NCBI GenBank assembly: GCA_905183005.1
Contig: CAJJDO010000045.1
Span: forward strand, 1-64,000
Source: Paramecium pentaurelia
Lineage: Eukaryota; Ciliophora; Oligohymenophorea; Peniculida; Parameciidae
DNA: 64,000 nt
Direction: 5' to 3'
The notes beneath the pieces were generated by a model that had not been told where the DNA came from, did not search any database, and saw only the letters and a program-made list of their open reading frames with translations. Within the stretch, counting starts at the first letter, position 1. Each line of letters begins with the position of its first letter. Positions 1 to 12,479 of this stretch are shown piece after piece. Both the position numbers and the translations under genes were made by a program.

Positions 1-170
1 GTGATCTGTCTGATTGATGGTGGTATTCACTCAGGATACGAGCGGCAATGCCTCGGCCTCGTACTCTGTGAGAGATAGCTCTCAAGATTACTAGGCACCA
101 TGATCTCCTCGATGGTAGAGATCTTTCCTTTTTCTCCCCGAGCTCAAGGGGGGAAGAAAAATAAAAGTTA
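1..170. other. GC-rich structured segment of unknown origin
   Basis: This stretch is about half G+C, whereas the following kilobases are near three quarters A+T. It can fold into several local stems: TACGAG at 37-42 with CTCGTA at 58-63, GAGAG at 70-74 with CTCTC at 79-83 across an ATAG loop, GATCTC at 102-107 with GAGATC at 118-123, and CCCC at 136-139 with GGGG at 148-151. That pattern would suit a structured RNA gene or a foreign fragment. I do not recognise it as rRNA, tRNA or a spliceosomal RNA. The Cys-rich reading frame on the minus strand runs straight into it at about 170, so an assembly junction is also possible. The left end is cut by the window. Confidence 0.5.
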
Positions 171-2300
171 ATTTAATTTTTAATTTATTTTTTTAATATT
201 CAGACACTTCAAAAGCATAAAGACAATTTTTTATTCGATTTTCAAAACAGTCTTCAATTAAAGAAATATAATACCTTAAATCATGTAGAATTCGATTGAT
301 TGATTTATTACTATATGCATTTAAAAATTAAACAATCTTAAATTAGAATCATCAATCTTTTATATCAAGATTTATTGATTTATACTATACAATTCACACA
401 TCTTACAATTTAAACATTCAATTCCATATCCATCAGGAAATTAAAGAAACTCAAAAATTCTATTGTTTGTGTTACTTTTCATACCAAAATTTGAACAAAG
501 TAAACAACAATTTTAAAATAAATAATATCCTACATCACAATATAAGCAATTATAAGATTCATAATCTGATTCAATATGGAATATAAACTTTATTTATCAT
601 ATTAATAATGATCCTACTTACTAAGAATATAAAAAGGTTGATATAAATGGGTGTATTCTTGAATTTTAAAGCAATTAGGATAATTATATTCAGTGTTACA
701 ATAATTTTCAGCACCTTCAATCAATACTAAATTAGAAGTGAAATCAATAAAATAAGCATCATAATAAATTTACAATCTTTCTTATAGTCTAAAAGCAGGC
801 TTTCCTGATTCACCATCAGTTATATAGTCCATCTTGCAAACAGTTTAAGAATCAAGTATCATCAAATAAATTTACATTATTGATTTTAAAGACAAGGATT
901 ATGTATTTCAAAAACTAATGTTAAGATTTTTAAATAAACAATACTTAGATTAGTTAGACAATCAGAACATAATTTATCTACCTAATTTTGTTACAGACTC
1001 TAGATATTGTAGATAATAGAATCATACCATTTGATACATTGTTAGGTAGTAGGCAAGTTAAGTATCCAGGTTCGCAAATAAACATATTCTGATATAATAA
1101 CATCTAAGAATGAAATCAAAAGATATATTTCAGTGAATGATATATATTCTACTAATTATTCAATGTAACCTTATTTACATGAACATGTTTTCAAGTCTTT
1201 TGAGAATATTCTATTCTATTTGTTCATAACATTTTAAAAAATTGAATAATAATGGACCATTCCAAGTGTTGCATATGTAATGACAACCTACTTAATTATT
1301 TATATATTATTATGATTATTTGATTAATAATTAAATCTAAATATTACATTTGCCAATTAACCTCTAAGCTTTTTTAATGTTGTACGATCACTCCCTATAA
1401 AAGCATAATATCTAGTGGTTATAAATAAACACTTAAGCATTTTAATTAGGAAATTTCTTGATTATTATATTATTCGAAGAAAAAAAATTAACAGACACTA
1501 TAGGCCCATGATGTTATTCATAAGTAAATTATACCATATGCTTTATTGTAATTATTGGTAATAATATAATCCATCATCTCTAAATGTAAGTTTTTCCTAT
1601 TAATTTTAGTTTACAGAACCTAATGATGGAGAATAGTAAATAATATTGATTGTTTTTTATAGAATAAAAGTGTAATATTACATCATAACCACCATTTAAT
1701 TTTATCCAATTTATCACCAAATCTAAGTGCATCCCCATAATTCTTAAAAAATTTTAGTCTAAGTTACAAATAAGTTGTGGTGAAACTAGCCTCTGTAAAA
1801 TCATATTTAACCAAATCAGAAAATTAAAATTTTTACCTACCAAATCTATTTCCTTTATGATTTAATTTTTTCCATCCAAAATTTAAACATCCTCTTTCAA
1901 ATATATTGTTTATTCTCCTTATTAGTAGAACATTTACATAAAAGTTTTATTATACATATTCAAAATTTTGATTTGATTGATCATCATTATATTTTAAAAG
2001 AGGTGACAATCTTCCTCTAAATATTCCTAGCTAATATTGTTGATGAACCAATTATCAAAATAATGAAACTAAAATTAGAATACCTCAAATGATAAAAGTA
2101 ATTTTATTTGATTATGGCATTTCATCCTATGTGTAGTAATAATCAGCAGATTTTGAAGTTTAAAATATGGTTTGTTATTATTGAATAGTTATCAAACTTA
2201 AAATCCATTTTCCTTCATAATTTTTAGAATCAAAAGCATACTCGTATATATTTCTAAACCTCCAGTTGTGACGTGATGTTGATGAATAAGGAAGAATTAT
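171..2300 (-). pseudogene. Furin-like Cys-rich surface protein relic (or partial, mis-joined gene)
   Basis: Minus-strand reading in ciliate code shows pieces of the same family as the giant gene at 47,894-56,761. Near 2,150-2,300 lies a lectin-like segment with YEGKW; near 1,690 GGYDV; near 1,060 the Cys motif CEPGYLTC; at 770-850 a run containing CKMDYITDGESGK; at 420-580 CLYCDVGYYL followed by CLNCKMC; and near 230 EDCFENRIKNC. One 23-nt intron (GTTTATATTCCATATTGAATCAG) restores the frame ahead of CLYC. Other joins need frameshifts, and TGA codons interrupt several stretches, so I call it decayed. The frame then enters the GC-rich block below position 170, so the true 3' end is not in the window. 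Function by family: Cys-rich cell-surface protein. Confidence 0.5.
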
Positions 2301-3198
2301 CATTATGATTTAATCAATTTGAATCTAATTATATGGTAAAATTTTGATGGTATTAATATAATATTTGCCTAGAAGGCAATCTTATTTTCAGATAAAGCTC
2401 GACAAACTATGTTCCTATAAATAGATATAAAAAAGAAAAATATATTATAATTCAATTATTCTCATCTAATATATATAAATTTCAGATTATAATTGATTAA
2501 TGATTAATTTATTAACGATTATTTAAACCATATTCTTTTCATAAATTTAATATAGAACACTTATTAAAATACATTTTTATCTCTTAGACATCTTTTTAAT
2601 TTTCATAATCAAAAACGATGAAATTTTAACTTATTTAACAGGATATTAATTTTATCAACAATTTTTTATTTCTACATTATGCATGGCTGCATTAACTTTA
2701 TGAAATCAAAATATCATGTTTTAATTGATAGAAAATCATTGAATTTGAAAAAATAATTGATTTTAGAATCACAATGAAAAAACTTGATGATAAAATTCAT
2801 GGATCAATTAAATACAAACGATCGTACATGAAACTTTGAGCTTAGGTGTGTGGAAAAAATCAATTATCATGAAACTTAAATAATAATCTTAAAACAACTA
2901 TAAGATATAGCAAGTAAATTTGAGAAATGACCTTTTCGAAGAAACCAGTTAACTACAAATAAAATAATTTATAAATATAAATCGATTAATTAAAATCAAA
3001 TTCATAATTTATCAAGAAATAGACTTAAGAAGGCTTGAAGAAAGTTTATATTTCTTCTATGATAGGGAAGTCAGAAAGTTCAATATATTATAAGGAAAAT
3101 AAATTTCAATCTGTCCTCTTCTTTAAAATTTATTTTATCTCTCAAATGAGGAGTCTCAAATTTACTTTATATTATTAATTTATTGATTTAACCAAAAT
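2301..3198. other. No supported gene
   Basis: AT-rich sequence with scattered TGA in all six frames. It may hold the degraded N-terminal part of the Cys-rich relic to its left, but I could not follow a frame through it. Confidence 0.4.
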
Positions 3199-3618
3199 AT
3201 GTCGAATTTCGAATCTGAAATTACTCTCATATATTCAAATCATTCATACTTTCATACTGAAAGAATTTAAAAGAGAATACTTAATGATGTTAGACAAATT
3301 ATACTAAATTCAACAGATATTTTACAAAGAGCTGCTCTGACCAAAACTGGATTAAAAATTTATAATTTTGTTTTCGATAGGCCTGGAACCATCACTTAAC
3401 CAGCTGTTAGAGCAAATAAAGATTTAGGAAATGAATAAATCACTAAAAAAATTAAAAAGGAATTTTTATTTTATAAATTATTAGTGTTATAAATAATAGA
3501 TCAGATTTATAAATAAGAAACAGGACTATTTATTAATTAGAATGTAATTATTAATTAAATTTATAAGAACTTATGCTTTGATATCTCAAGTAATATAAAT
3601 ACATTGTTAATATTATGA
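3199..3618 (+). CDS. Small hypothetical protein, 139 residues
   Basis: An uninterrupted ciliate-code frame from ATG to TGA with glutamines encoded by TAA and TAG. The N-terminal 90 residues look like real coding sequence: charged and helical (RIQKRILNDVRQII), then VFDRPGTITQPAVRANKD. The last 45 residues are richer in I, N and L and less convincing; an unrecognised short intron could lie there. No signal peptide or membrane segment. No family recognised. Divergent from the F5/8-like gene. A frame of this length can occur by chance because only TGA is a stop, so the call is tentative. Confidence 0.4.
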
Positions 3619-4253
3619 AGATAATAAATGAATTAAAATCCATATTCTAAGGCGAAATGAATTTCAAAGTGATATTTTAACTCCCTAAATTTTTGTAAAT
3701 TGATTTATTAGATTTATAAAGAATTTTTGGGCTCTTTGCCAAAACTAGATGCAGTAGGTAAATTATTTTTACTTTATTGAAATAAAATTTCGAAATCATT
3801 TCAAGATTGGTTGAATATAATTTACTACAAAATTATTTTTTAAATTAATCAAAAATATCTCACTAAAATATCAACTTGAACTAAATTTGCAATGAAATAG
3901 GTATAAAATGATAAACTACCTAATATGGATTCTTTTATTAAATTAGTTAGTTCGATACTCAGTCAAAACCTAAAAGACAAAAAAAATCTAGATTTAAAAT
4001 TATAATTGAATAACTCAATCTAATTCTTCAAAAAAATATAAACTACAACCCCTAAAAATTCCTAATGTTAGATACAAATTCAATGATTCTTATCTTATAA
4101 TTATTTACTGTGAAAATATTATACTAAAGTTTTTGTATTAAATCTATAAGATGATAAATTGTATATATTATTATTCATAAAACTAATCTTAGATTTAGAT
4201 TAAATATACTAAAAATTATAAAAATTACTATTATGAATGGTTTTCATTAATAG
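3619..4253. other. Intergenic, nothing recognised
   Basis: AT-rich spacer between the small plus-strand frame and the 3' flank of the F5/8-like gene. No motif recognised. Confidence 0.4.
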
Positions 4254-5321
4254 AATTATTATAATGTCAATTCAAAATATAAATAAAGTTAAACAATATT
4301 ATATATTGAATCTGATTAAACCAAACAAATACACTATATAAATCTTTCGTTATTCAGATGATGAAATTATTGTTATTTTTATGGATATTTATAATCAAAA
4401 AGCGTAGAAGGCTTATATTTTTATGATTGACATATATTATGTGCCTATAGTATTCCCTCCTCGGTTGTAAAATCTCAAACCTGATGCCAATTAATCAGAA
4501 AATTTTACAACCATTATAGTTGGTTAGGTAAAACCATCAAAAATAATGTTTTCAGTCTACCCATCTTTTGCTATTGTGAATACTTGAATGTCTGTTTATC
4601 TAGTATCACCATCCCACATCCAAAATCTTACAGTATTTATTTCATATGCTTATAAAAATTACACAATTATTGATTCACTAAGTCTGGCAACAACATGCCC
4701 AATTACCAAATAATTGGGTGAATAATAGAGCAAATTTCTTAAAGGACTATTATCAATTCCTGATTCCCAAAATGAAGTCGTTCTTGCTGAGGATAGTAAA
4801 GCACCATTGAACTGCGAAGCTACATCTTTGTAATGTCCCCTAATAATAGATTTTTCTCTTAAAACATAAAGATCATTTTAAGAAAATTTTGCGTTAGCAT
4901 CAGAAGCTGGTAATGTAGAAAAATCTGAGAATCCTAATAGGAAAAACAAAAGCAATAATTTCATTAAATATATTAATCTAATCAAATAAAATAATAGAAA
5001 GATTTATAATTAATATTTTTTTAGATTGTAATATAGTGAGGTGTAAGAAAATGCTTAAATAAAATATATTATTATTTTTTGATTATTTAAAACTAATCCT
5101 TTCAATATCTATTTTACATCAATATTATTTATAAATAATTGACAATTCATTTTCTTAAATTGCTTCATTATTCTAAGATGTTAGTTAACTACAGTAAAAG
5201 ATTAGAATATAAGAACTCTATAATGAGATAAATCTTGTTTATAATATATGATTTAATTCTATAGAGCTAAATTTTTAGGAAAGCCTAATAACTTTTTTTT
5301 CAAATACAATAAGTGAATTTT
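4254..5321. repeat. Left copy of a 1,068-bp duplication flanking an N
   Basis: The sequence from 4254 to 5321 reappears at 5323-6390 with an offset of 1,069; I saw no difference in the parts compared. The copies are separated by the single N at 5322. This is what two contigs with an unmerged end overlap look like. It contains the whole F5/8-like gene. Confidence 0.9.
4395..4964 (-). CDS. Secreted protein with F5/8 type C (discoidin)-like domain, left copy
   Basis: A 189-residue protein read in ciliate code, ATG at 4964 and TGA at 4395. It starts with a signal peptide (MKLLLLFFLLGFSDFST), so it should be exported or surface-bound. The rest resembles the galactose-binding-like fold of the F5/8 type C family in the version found in BTBD9: SARTTSFWESG, then INTVRFWMWDGDTRQ, then LRFYNRGGNT and a final hydrophobic strand IIKIQAFYAF. 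Such domains bind sugars, lipids or protein ligands; the ligand here is unknown. No intron is needed. This copy and the one at 5464-6033 are probably the same gene shown twice. Confidence 0.75.
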
Positions 5322-5322
5322 N

Positions 5323-6390
5323 AATTATTATAATGTCAATTCAAAATATAAATAAAGTTAAACAATATTATATATTGAATCTGATTAAACCAAACAAATA
5401 CACTATATAAATCTTTCGTTATTCAGATGATGAAATTATTGTTATTTTTATGGATATTTATAATCAAAAAGCGTAGAAGGCTTATATTTTTATGATTGAC
5501 ATATATTATGTGCCTATAGTATTCCCTCCTCGGTTGTAAAATCTCAAACCTGATGCCAATTAATCAGAAAATTTTACAACCATTATAGTTGGTTAGGTAA
5601 AACCATCAAAAATAATGTTTTCAGTCTACCCATCTTTTGCTATTGTGAATACTTGAATGTCTGTTTATCTAGTATCACCATCCCACATCCAAAATCTTAC
5701 AGTATTTATTTCATATGCTTATAAAAATTACACAATTATTGATTCACTAAGTCTGGCAACAACATGCCCAATTACCAAATAATTGGGTGAATAATAGAGC
5801 AAATTTCTTAAAGGACTATTATCAATTCCTGATTCCCAAAATGAAGTCGTTCTTGCTGAGGATAGTAAAGCACCATTGAACTGCGAAGCTACATCTTTGT
5901 AATGTCCCCTAATAATAGATTTTTCTCTTAAAACATAAAGATCATTTTAAGAAAATTTTGCGTTAGCATCAGAAGCTGGTAATGTAGAAAAATCTGAGAA
6001 TCCTAATAGGAAAAACAAAAGCAATAATTTCATTAAATATATTAATCTAATCAAATAAAATAATAGAAAGATTTATAATTAATATTTTTTTAGATTGTAA
6101 TATAGTGAGGTGTAAGAAAATGCTTAAATAAAATATATTATTATTTTTTGATTATTTAAAACTAATCCTTTCAATATCTATTTTACATCAATATTATTTA
6201 TAAATAATTGACAATTCATTTTCTTAAATTGCTTCATTATTCTAAGATGTTAGTTAACTACAGTAAAAGATTAGAATATAAGAACTCTATAATGAGATAA
6301 ATCTTGTTTATAATATATGATTTAATTCTATAGAGCTAAATTTTTAGGAAAGCCTAATAACTTTTTTTTCAAATACAATAAGTGAATTTT
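5323..6390. repeat. Right copy of the 1,068-bp duplication
   Basis: Same sequence as 4254-5321, starting directly after the N at 5322. To the right the sequence continues into unique DNA, as expected if this is the true start of the right-hand contig. Confidence 0.9.
5464..6033 (-). CDS. Secreted protein with F5/8 type C-like domain, right copy
   Basis: Apparently identical to the 189-residue protein at 4395-4964: same signal peptide, same FWMWDGDTRQ and FYNRGGNT motifs, same TGA. Because the whole 1,068-bp block is repeated around an N, this is best taken as an assembly duplicate rather than a second gene. A true recent tandem duplication would normally show some divergence or lack the N. 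Confidence 0.75.
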
Positions 6391-7859
6391 TGAACAACTG
6401 ATCAAAATGTGCACTTATCTATACTATAAATAATAAACTTGAATTTAGTTCTCTTTAGAGATTAAATTTTGGTAAGAATATAAATATTGAATCAGCACTT
6501 AATAGATATTGAAATAATTAATCAAAATAAAAGTAAGTAAATCCATAAATTACAATATTCAGCAAATGAGAAAGGTTTTTATTTGTTTTATTAAAAGTGA
6601 GTTATTAATCCTCTTCTCCATTATAGAAACAAAAATCATATGATTGAAACTATCAAATAGATATTACATTTGCTCTTAAATAATCAATTTAACATCACAA
6701 TTTATTGATCTCATTGATTGGTTAATAATAAAAGATTCAATAATCTAATGAATATGGGTCAAAAAGTTATAAGAAAATTTTTTTTTTATTATTTTGATTG
6801 ATCAACTTCATATATGGAATTTTTCGACAAAACAATGATTTATTATTTCACCATTCAAAAAGGATTGAATTTAGCAATTATATTATTAGGTTTATAATTT
6901 TGAATATATCTTTATAATAAATAACATCACTAATCTCTAAAGAATTTTTTTAGGTTTACAATTTTGTAATCATAATTTCCTAATTAATTAGCAAAAAAAT
7001 TCAAATTAAGTAATCATAATATGTAAATTGAATATCATACTCAATAGAATGGATTTTTAAGTATTATCGTTAAGAGGGTTAGTTAAATTTTGTAACCTAG
7101 AATATTATGATTTCCCTTATTGAAATTGATACAAAAGATAAATATCTTGATCAAACTATCATATTGTTCATATTAAATAGCAAGATTATCAATAATATTT
7201 TCAGAAAAATAGGTTAAACCTTTTTTTGAATTTAAATAGATATTTAACTTAAAAATTTATGATATTCCTTAAGCTTGTTATCTACATACTTGATCTCAAA
7301 TTATAATCCTCACATAATACATTTTCTATAGCATTTGATCTGTTAACTAAAATTTGTTAAAGTAAGAATATTTAAAAATTTTGTCAAAAAAAAATACTTT
7401 TAGTTTAAGTATATTTTAACTAACTAGATTCCATTGGAATTATTCTACTTTCTAAAATAATAATCTTTAATTTTCCTTATTTTTAACTTTATCCTTTTTC
7501 CCAATTTAAATATTATTTCTTTTGGATTGATGAGATTAGATAACAATTATTTTTAAGGAGAATATCAATAAATAATTTGAATCCAATTTTAAATATTAAA
7601 TGAATATTCTCTAATTTAAGGATATCTGAAATTAAGAATTAAAAAATCAGACACAATGTAAAGCTATAAGTTTGAAGAGTATAAATAGCTTATTCTCAAT
7701 TAATAGGAAAATCTATCTCACAAATAAAGATTATCAGAATTTGAAGTAAAATTTTTGTTTAAATTAGTAATTACTATATTTATTTGAGTTGTTTGAGTGA
7801 AAAAATAGTATTAGTAAATTAAAAAAATATTAACAAATTGCAAACTAATTATTCTGCAG
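6391..7859. other. No supported gene
   Basis: Very AT-rich, with homopolymer A and T runs and no frame that reads as a known protein on either strand. Confidence 0.4.
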
Positions 7860-8205
7860 AACTTATGAATTTCTAGCCATCCATTTTACCTTCATAAATA
7901 AGTTTCATTTTTAATTTACAAATCTTCTAATTATACTCTTACAATAATTCCTTAGCGATACCTCATTAAAATTTAAGCAAACACTCTTCACAATTTTGTT
8001 ATAAATTTAAATGTCATATTGTCCTCAATAACGGCAAGTTAGGCTGATATCTATCTAATTGATTTAATATTTCATCACATCAAGAGGTTTCTATACATTG
8101 ATAATTTTCAAATAGTCACTACTAAGCTAACCCTAAAAAATATCGTACACCTAAATCCATTACTTTATTATCTAACGGACCATAAATAAATAAGAATAGT
8201 TCCAT
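7860..8205 (-). pseudogene. Relic of an unidentified protein with four in-frame TGA codons
   Basis: From ATG at 8205 one frame stays coherent for about 115 codons without a frameshift: FIYGPLDNKVMDLGVRYFL, later CDEILNQLDRYQPNLP, then NCEECLLK and GIAKELLQEYNQKICK. It contains four TGA codons, each where tryptophan would fit (after LAQQ, after IETS, after LLRTI, after LLKFQ). TGG to TGA is a single G-to-A change, so a decaying gene explains this; I could not remove the stops with plausible introns. Product unknown. Confidence 0.4.
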
Positions 8206-8585
8206 TTGAAGCTTGTAGTTTATTTTTCCAGACCAAACTTAACCAGGTATTTACAGTTATTTTATATTTTAATAACAAAATACATTTAATAAAACCATGT
8301 GCAATCATAAGTCAAAATATTTGATATATGAAGAGAGGAAGTTTTAATAAAATTAAACTCCTTTAAGTTATAAATAATTATAACAAATCTCAAAATTTAC
8401 AAATTCTCCTTCAAGATTAACACTCCTTTGAATAAAATATTGAGGACTTTAAAACTTCAAAAACTATTTTTGAAATCAAATATCTTCAGTATCATACTTC
8501 GATTTCATAATATAAATTGCTGTCAAAAACTAAAATAGTATAATAAATTGATATCGTACATTTGTCTCACATATATTTAATATAA

Positions 8586-10250
8586 TCAATTATATCTTAA
8601 CAATATTTAGACTTCTAAAATCAAACTTCCTCTTTATTTTAACAACATCTTTAAATCTATATTTGATTGAATAAAAAATTCTCCTTTAAATATCAGAGCA
8701 CCATTTGCCTCAAAATGAAGATGTTGAGCAATAACAAGAGATGTAGCTATAGAGTTAACTATAAATCACTAATAATTACAACCTTAGAACAATTAAATCA
8801 TTTAAGGCAATGTTGTAAATTGGGTAAGAAAATCTTTAAATCTTTTATCAGAAGTAGAAATTTATTCTTCCGTATTAAAATCCCATAACTAAATCAAGTT
8901 ATCAACTTTACAAGTTGCTAATATAGTTCTATCAGTAGAAAAACAGACTTAATTAATAAGACTAGTATAACGATCTAAATTGGTTTTGGATTATGCTATT
9001 TTAACATCCCAAAAACGGATAGAATATCATAACTACCAGATGCTAATGTACTCCCATCAGGTGAAAAACAGACTGAATAAACAATGCTAGTATGAGCATT
9101 TAATTTTTCTTTTTGTTATCTTGTCTTAACATCCCATAAACTGATAGAATTATCTGCACTTCCTGATGTAGTACTATCAGGAGAGAAGCAAACTGAGTAA
9201 ACATCGCTTGTATGGTCATCTAATTTAGCATTTTATAATCCTGTCATAGTATCCCATAAACGGATAGTATTATCTACGCTACCTGACGCTAATGTAGTAC
9301 TATCAGGAGAGAAACAAACTGAATAAACATTGCTTGTATGGCCATCTAATTTAGCATTTTCTTATCCTGTCTTAATATTCCATAAACGTATGGAGTTATC
9401 TCCACCACCAGATGCTAATATGGTACCATTAGGAGAGAAATATATTGATTGAACACAACAAGTATGACCATCTAATTAATTTAGCTCATGGATTTTAATA
9501 TTTTTCCATTTACATTTGAACAATTAAGCTTAGTTTAAATGCATCCCACTAGTATCAACATTATCAAAATTGGATCCATTAAAATTGCATCGTAAAAAAT
9601 TAGCACCAATTAAAGAGGTTTCTCTAATCCTGATGTTCTCAAAATTATGTTCTCTCATATCAGCCTTCAACCCTACTAATACATTAAGTGAATTGGATCC
9701 GCATTAGATAAATCTTTCATCAATTGCTGTCAGAAGAACAAATCTCAACAATTCAATCATATGCTTATCATCCTGATTTATTTTTTTCATTAAATTCTTC
9801 CTAGCATATTCATATTTTTCTGAAGAGTAATTTTGGATATTAAAATCATGATCCATAAAATTTTTGAGAACATTAGTTATTTACTTAAATTAATTATTTC
9901 CAGCATTCACCATCTATTCCTAATTATAAAATGATAAACGTACTACCTATTGAATATCCTATTTGAATTGCCATTCATTGTTATCTTATGAAAGAAATTC
10001 TAGACAGTCTTAATTTTTTTTTCTTTTGAGGATCTAAATGAAGGTTTAGAAAAATAATTCATCAAATTCTTTGGGTAAATCCAAAACCGCATAAAATCTT
10101 CATTTTATTTTTTAAAACAATTCATTTCTTTTTTATTAATACTATTGAATTTCTATTACTATAATTTTGATTTTATATTATTAATCAGAAAAGTAACTTG
10201 ACACTATTTCTCATCTAAAATATCAATAATCTAGCTCATCTCCTTTTTGA
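8586..10250 (-). pseudogene. WD40-repeat protein relic, frameshifted
   Basis: This has the same plan as the gene at 25,574-28,946. An N-terminal helical part (near 9,750-10,150) leads into pentapeptide-like residues (SLIGANFLRCNF) and a beta-propeller segment at 8,900-9,480 with about five WD40 repeats of the type VYSVCFSPDSTTLASGS...IRLWD. The third repeat has lost two residues (STTSGS instead of STTLASGS), an in-frame 6-bp deletion. A one-base deletion after GSYD (near 9,030) shifts the frame; the fifth repeat and a tail with NGALIFKGEFFIQSN follow in other frames to a TGA at 8586. The N-terminal part also needs a shift near 10,120. Homologous sequence may reach about 10,560. Confidence 0.75.
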
Positions 10251-12479
10251 AATAATAATTCTACTTTCTAATCAAGATTTATAAAATGTTGCCGATTTTA
10301 AACTAATCTCTACTTTGTAATTACTTTCATCAAAATAATTTTTGGGGCCTCTCTTAAACTTTGTATGATATCCTTTATAATTTACAAATTGCATTTTTTT
10401 CTCAAATTTATATCATATAATTTTCTATTTTATCCCTTTATTATATTAAATTTTGGCGTTATGAGCACTTGATTTATTTATATAAAATCCAACTTCTATA
10501 GTGTAATACAATCCTTATAAATTGCATATCTAGATTAAGGCTCTAAGAATTAATAATGCATGCTTTTTTGATGTTACTACTTCTAAATTTTTAAGCTGTT
10601 AAAAAGGGTTTAAATTATCAAATCAAACTATATAGTGATCTCTTTTAGATGCTTATATTCATATTAATATTTATCTTTTTAGAATTTTGAAAATCCTATC
10701 TAGTTTAGATATCATTAATATTTTACTTTTTTGGTTTTCATTTTAGCTAGCTTGTGATGAAATTAATATTAATAAATAGGTAAAAAAGTAAGGTAGTATT
10801 ATTACGAGTTAATAACTAGTTTAAATTTCATTGGAATTATAATAAATTTAGTTAACAAAGGGTAAAACAATAAGTCCTGGGCATAGATTGTTAGGCTAAA
10901 AATTTAATTCATTCAAAGTATATAAATTGAATTTTAAATTACAGTAATAAGTGAAATAATTGCACCTTTAATTTTTAATATGTCTGTCTTTATAATTTGA
11001 AAAAATATATTAATAATGATAAATTCAATTAAAATTAAATAACAAATAATTTGTGGAAAAAAATCACTAAAAGTGTAGTTATTCATCTTTCAAATATTTT
11101 ATACAAAAATTTTATTATATAAGCTCCATTACAATTAATAGGCGAAATAGTATAACTAGATCATTTAGGGTAAATTTTCAATCTCCTTTTTATTATTGAT
11201 GTGAATAATACCTTACAGAGATATTAAAAAATTTTGGAATCAAAGGAAGGGCAAAATGATTTGAATTATATGGAACTGTCTAAACATTTATATATTAGAT
11301 CAATTATAACTCATATTATCAATTATGTTGTTAAGATTAAATGATTATGAAAAATTGAAAACAATATGCTTGTTGAGCAAGAAAAAGTTGATTTCTAACT
11401 TCTTTATAAAATCTTTAAAAAATTAAAATAAAAAGAATAGAAGTATTATAGCCACTTAAATGTGTGAACTATAAGAGAAATTTAGATCTTTATAGTAAAT
11501 TTTAAAACAAAAAAGAACAAACTTTTCAAACTTTTTAGATTTAATAGAAAATAATTTGAAAATAGAATTTTAATTAAATTTTAAGTATCAAAAGAGACTG
11601 AAAATTTGTCTATTTAGAATACAGATACAAATGCTTTAAATATTTTTCAGAAGTATAATACTGTATTTTGAATAGAAATAAATAAAGTTGGCTTAATTTA
11701 AATACATATTATTAATGGAAACCATTTTAAACACAAGTTAAATTAGTAATTTCAAAATTTAAAGAATTTTTGGAATATATTTCCATTAATTAATGAAAAA
11801 ATTATACCTAAATTCTACTTAATACAATATTTCCCTTGATTAAGGAATTTTTTATAAAATAAATTCATTTTATTTAGATATATTCAAAGAATTAGAATAA
11901 TTGATATTAATGATAAATCTACACTAAATTAACTTTACTTTTATATCTTCTGTCAAATTAATTAAATTCAAAAATTTCAGTAATTGAGACTTCGAAACAA
12001 AAATTCTGAGGCAAAAAATTTAATAAAGCACTTTTTATTCCTAAAGATACTTTACATAAACTAAGTAATCAATTTAGATTTGAGCTACAACCGGTAAATT
12101 TAAGAAAGGATAATTTATTGCAGTCTTAGAAAAATAGTTTAAATTAATTAATTAGAGCAGTTTATTAACGTCGTCCAAACAAGAAGGAGCATTATTTACA
12201 AAAAAAAAAATTTAATAATAAAAGTGAAAAATATAAAAAAATTTTCTAATTCGATAATCTTCTTGAATAAAAAAAAACCTAAATTTTAATATAAATAATA
12301 AAAAAAGAATAATTCAACAAAATTCAGTAGAATATATAAAGAAAATTTTATTAAATGAATTTTTTTTAAGTTCCTCATTAATATTTCTGTAATTAGATAT
12401 ATGAAATGAATTAAATCTAAAGGAAATTATTATAAAATTTTTATATTATTATTTAACCCTTATTTAGGGAACAACACAA
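10251..12479. other. Mostly featureless; possible 5' remnant of the WD40 relic
   Basis: Up to about 10,560 the minus strand has an open ciliate-code stretch (with KGYHTKFKRGPKNYF) that could belong to the WD40 relic. From there to 12,479 I see only AT-rich sequence without a recognisable gene. Confidence 0.35.

Noticed and set aside
1..170. tRNA, rRNA or SRP RNA
   Set aside because: No cloverleaf, no conserved rRNA core and no Alu-domain motif could be matched by eye.
5030..5045. TATAGTGA as a possible end of an unexcised internal eliminated sequence
   Set aside because: The 8-base consensus is expected often in such AT-rich DNA, and no matching inverted end at a TA was found.
7860..8205. 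Reassignment of TGA to tryptophan in this genome
   Set aside because: Strong genes such as alpha-tubulin use TGG for Trp and end at TGA, so the suspect frames are better read as relics.
8667..8888. Plus-strand ATG frame of 73 codons
   Set aside because: It lies antisense to the WD40 relic's tail; the minus strand carries the recognisable family residues.
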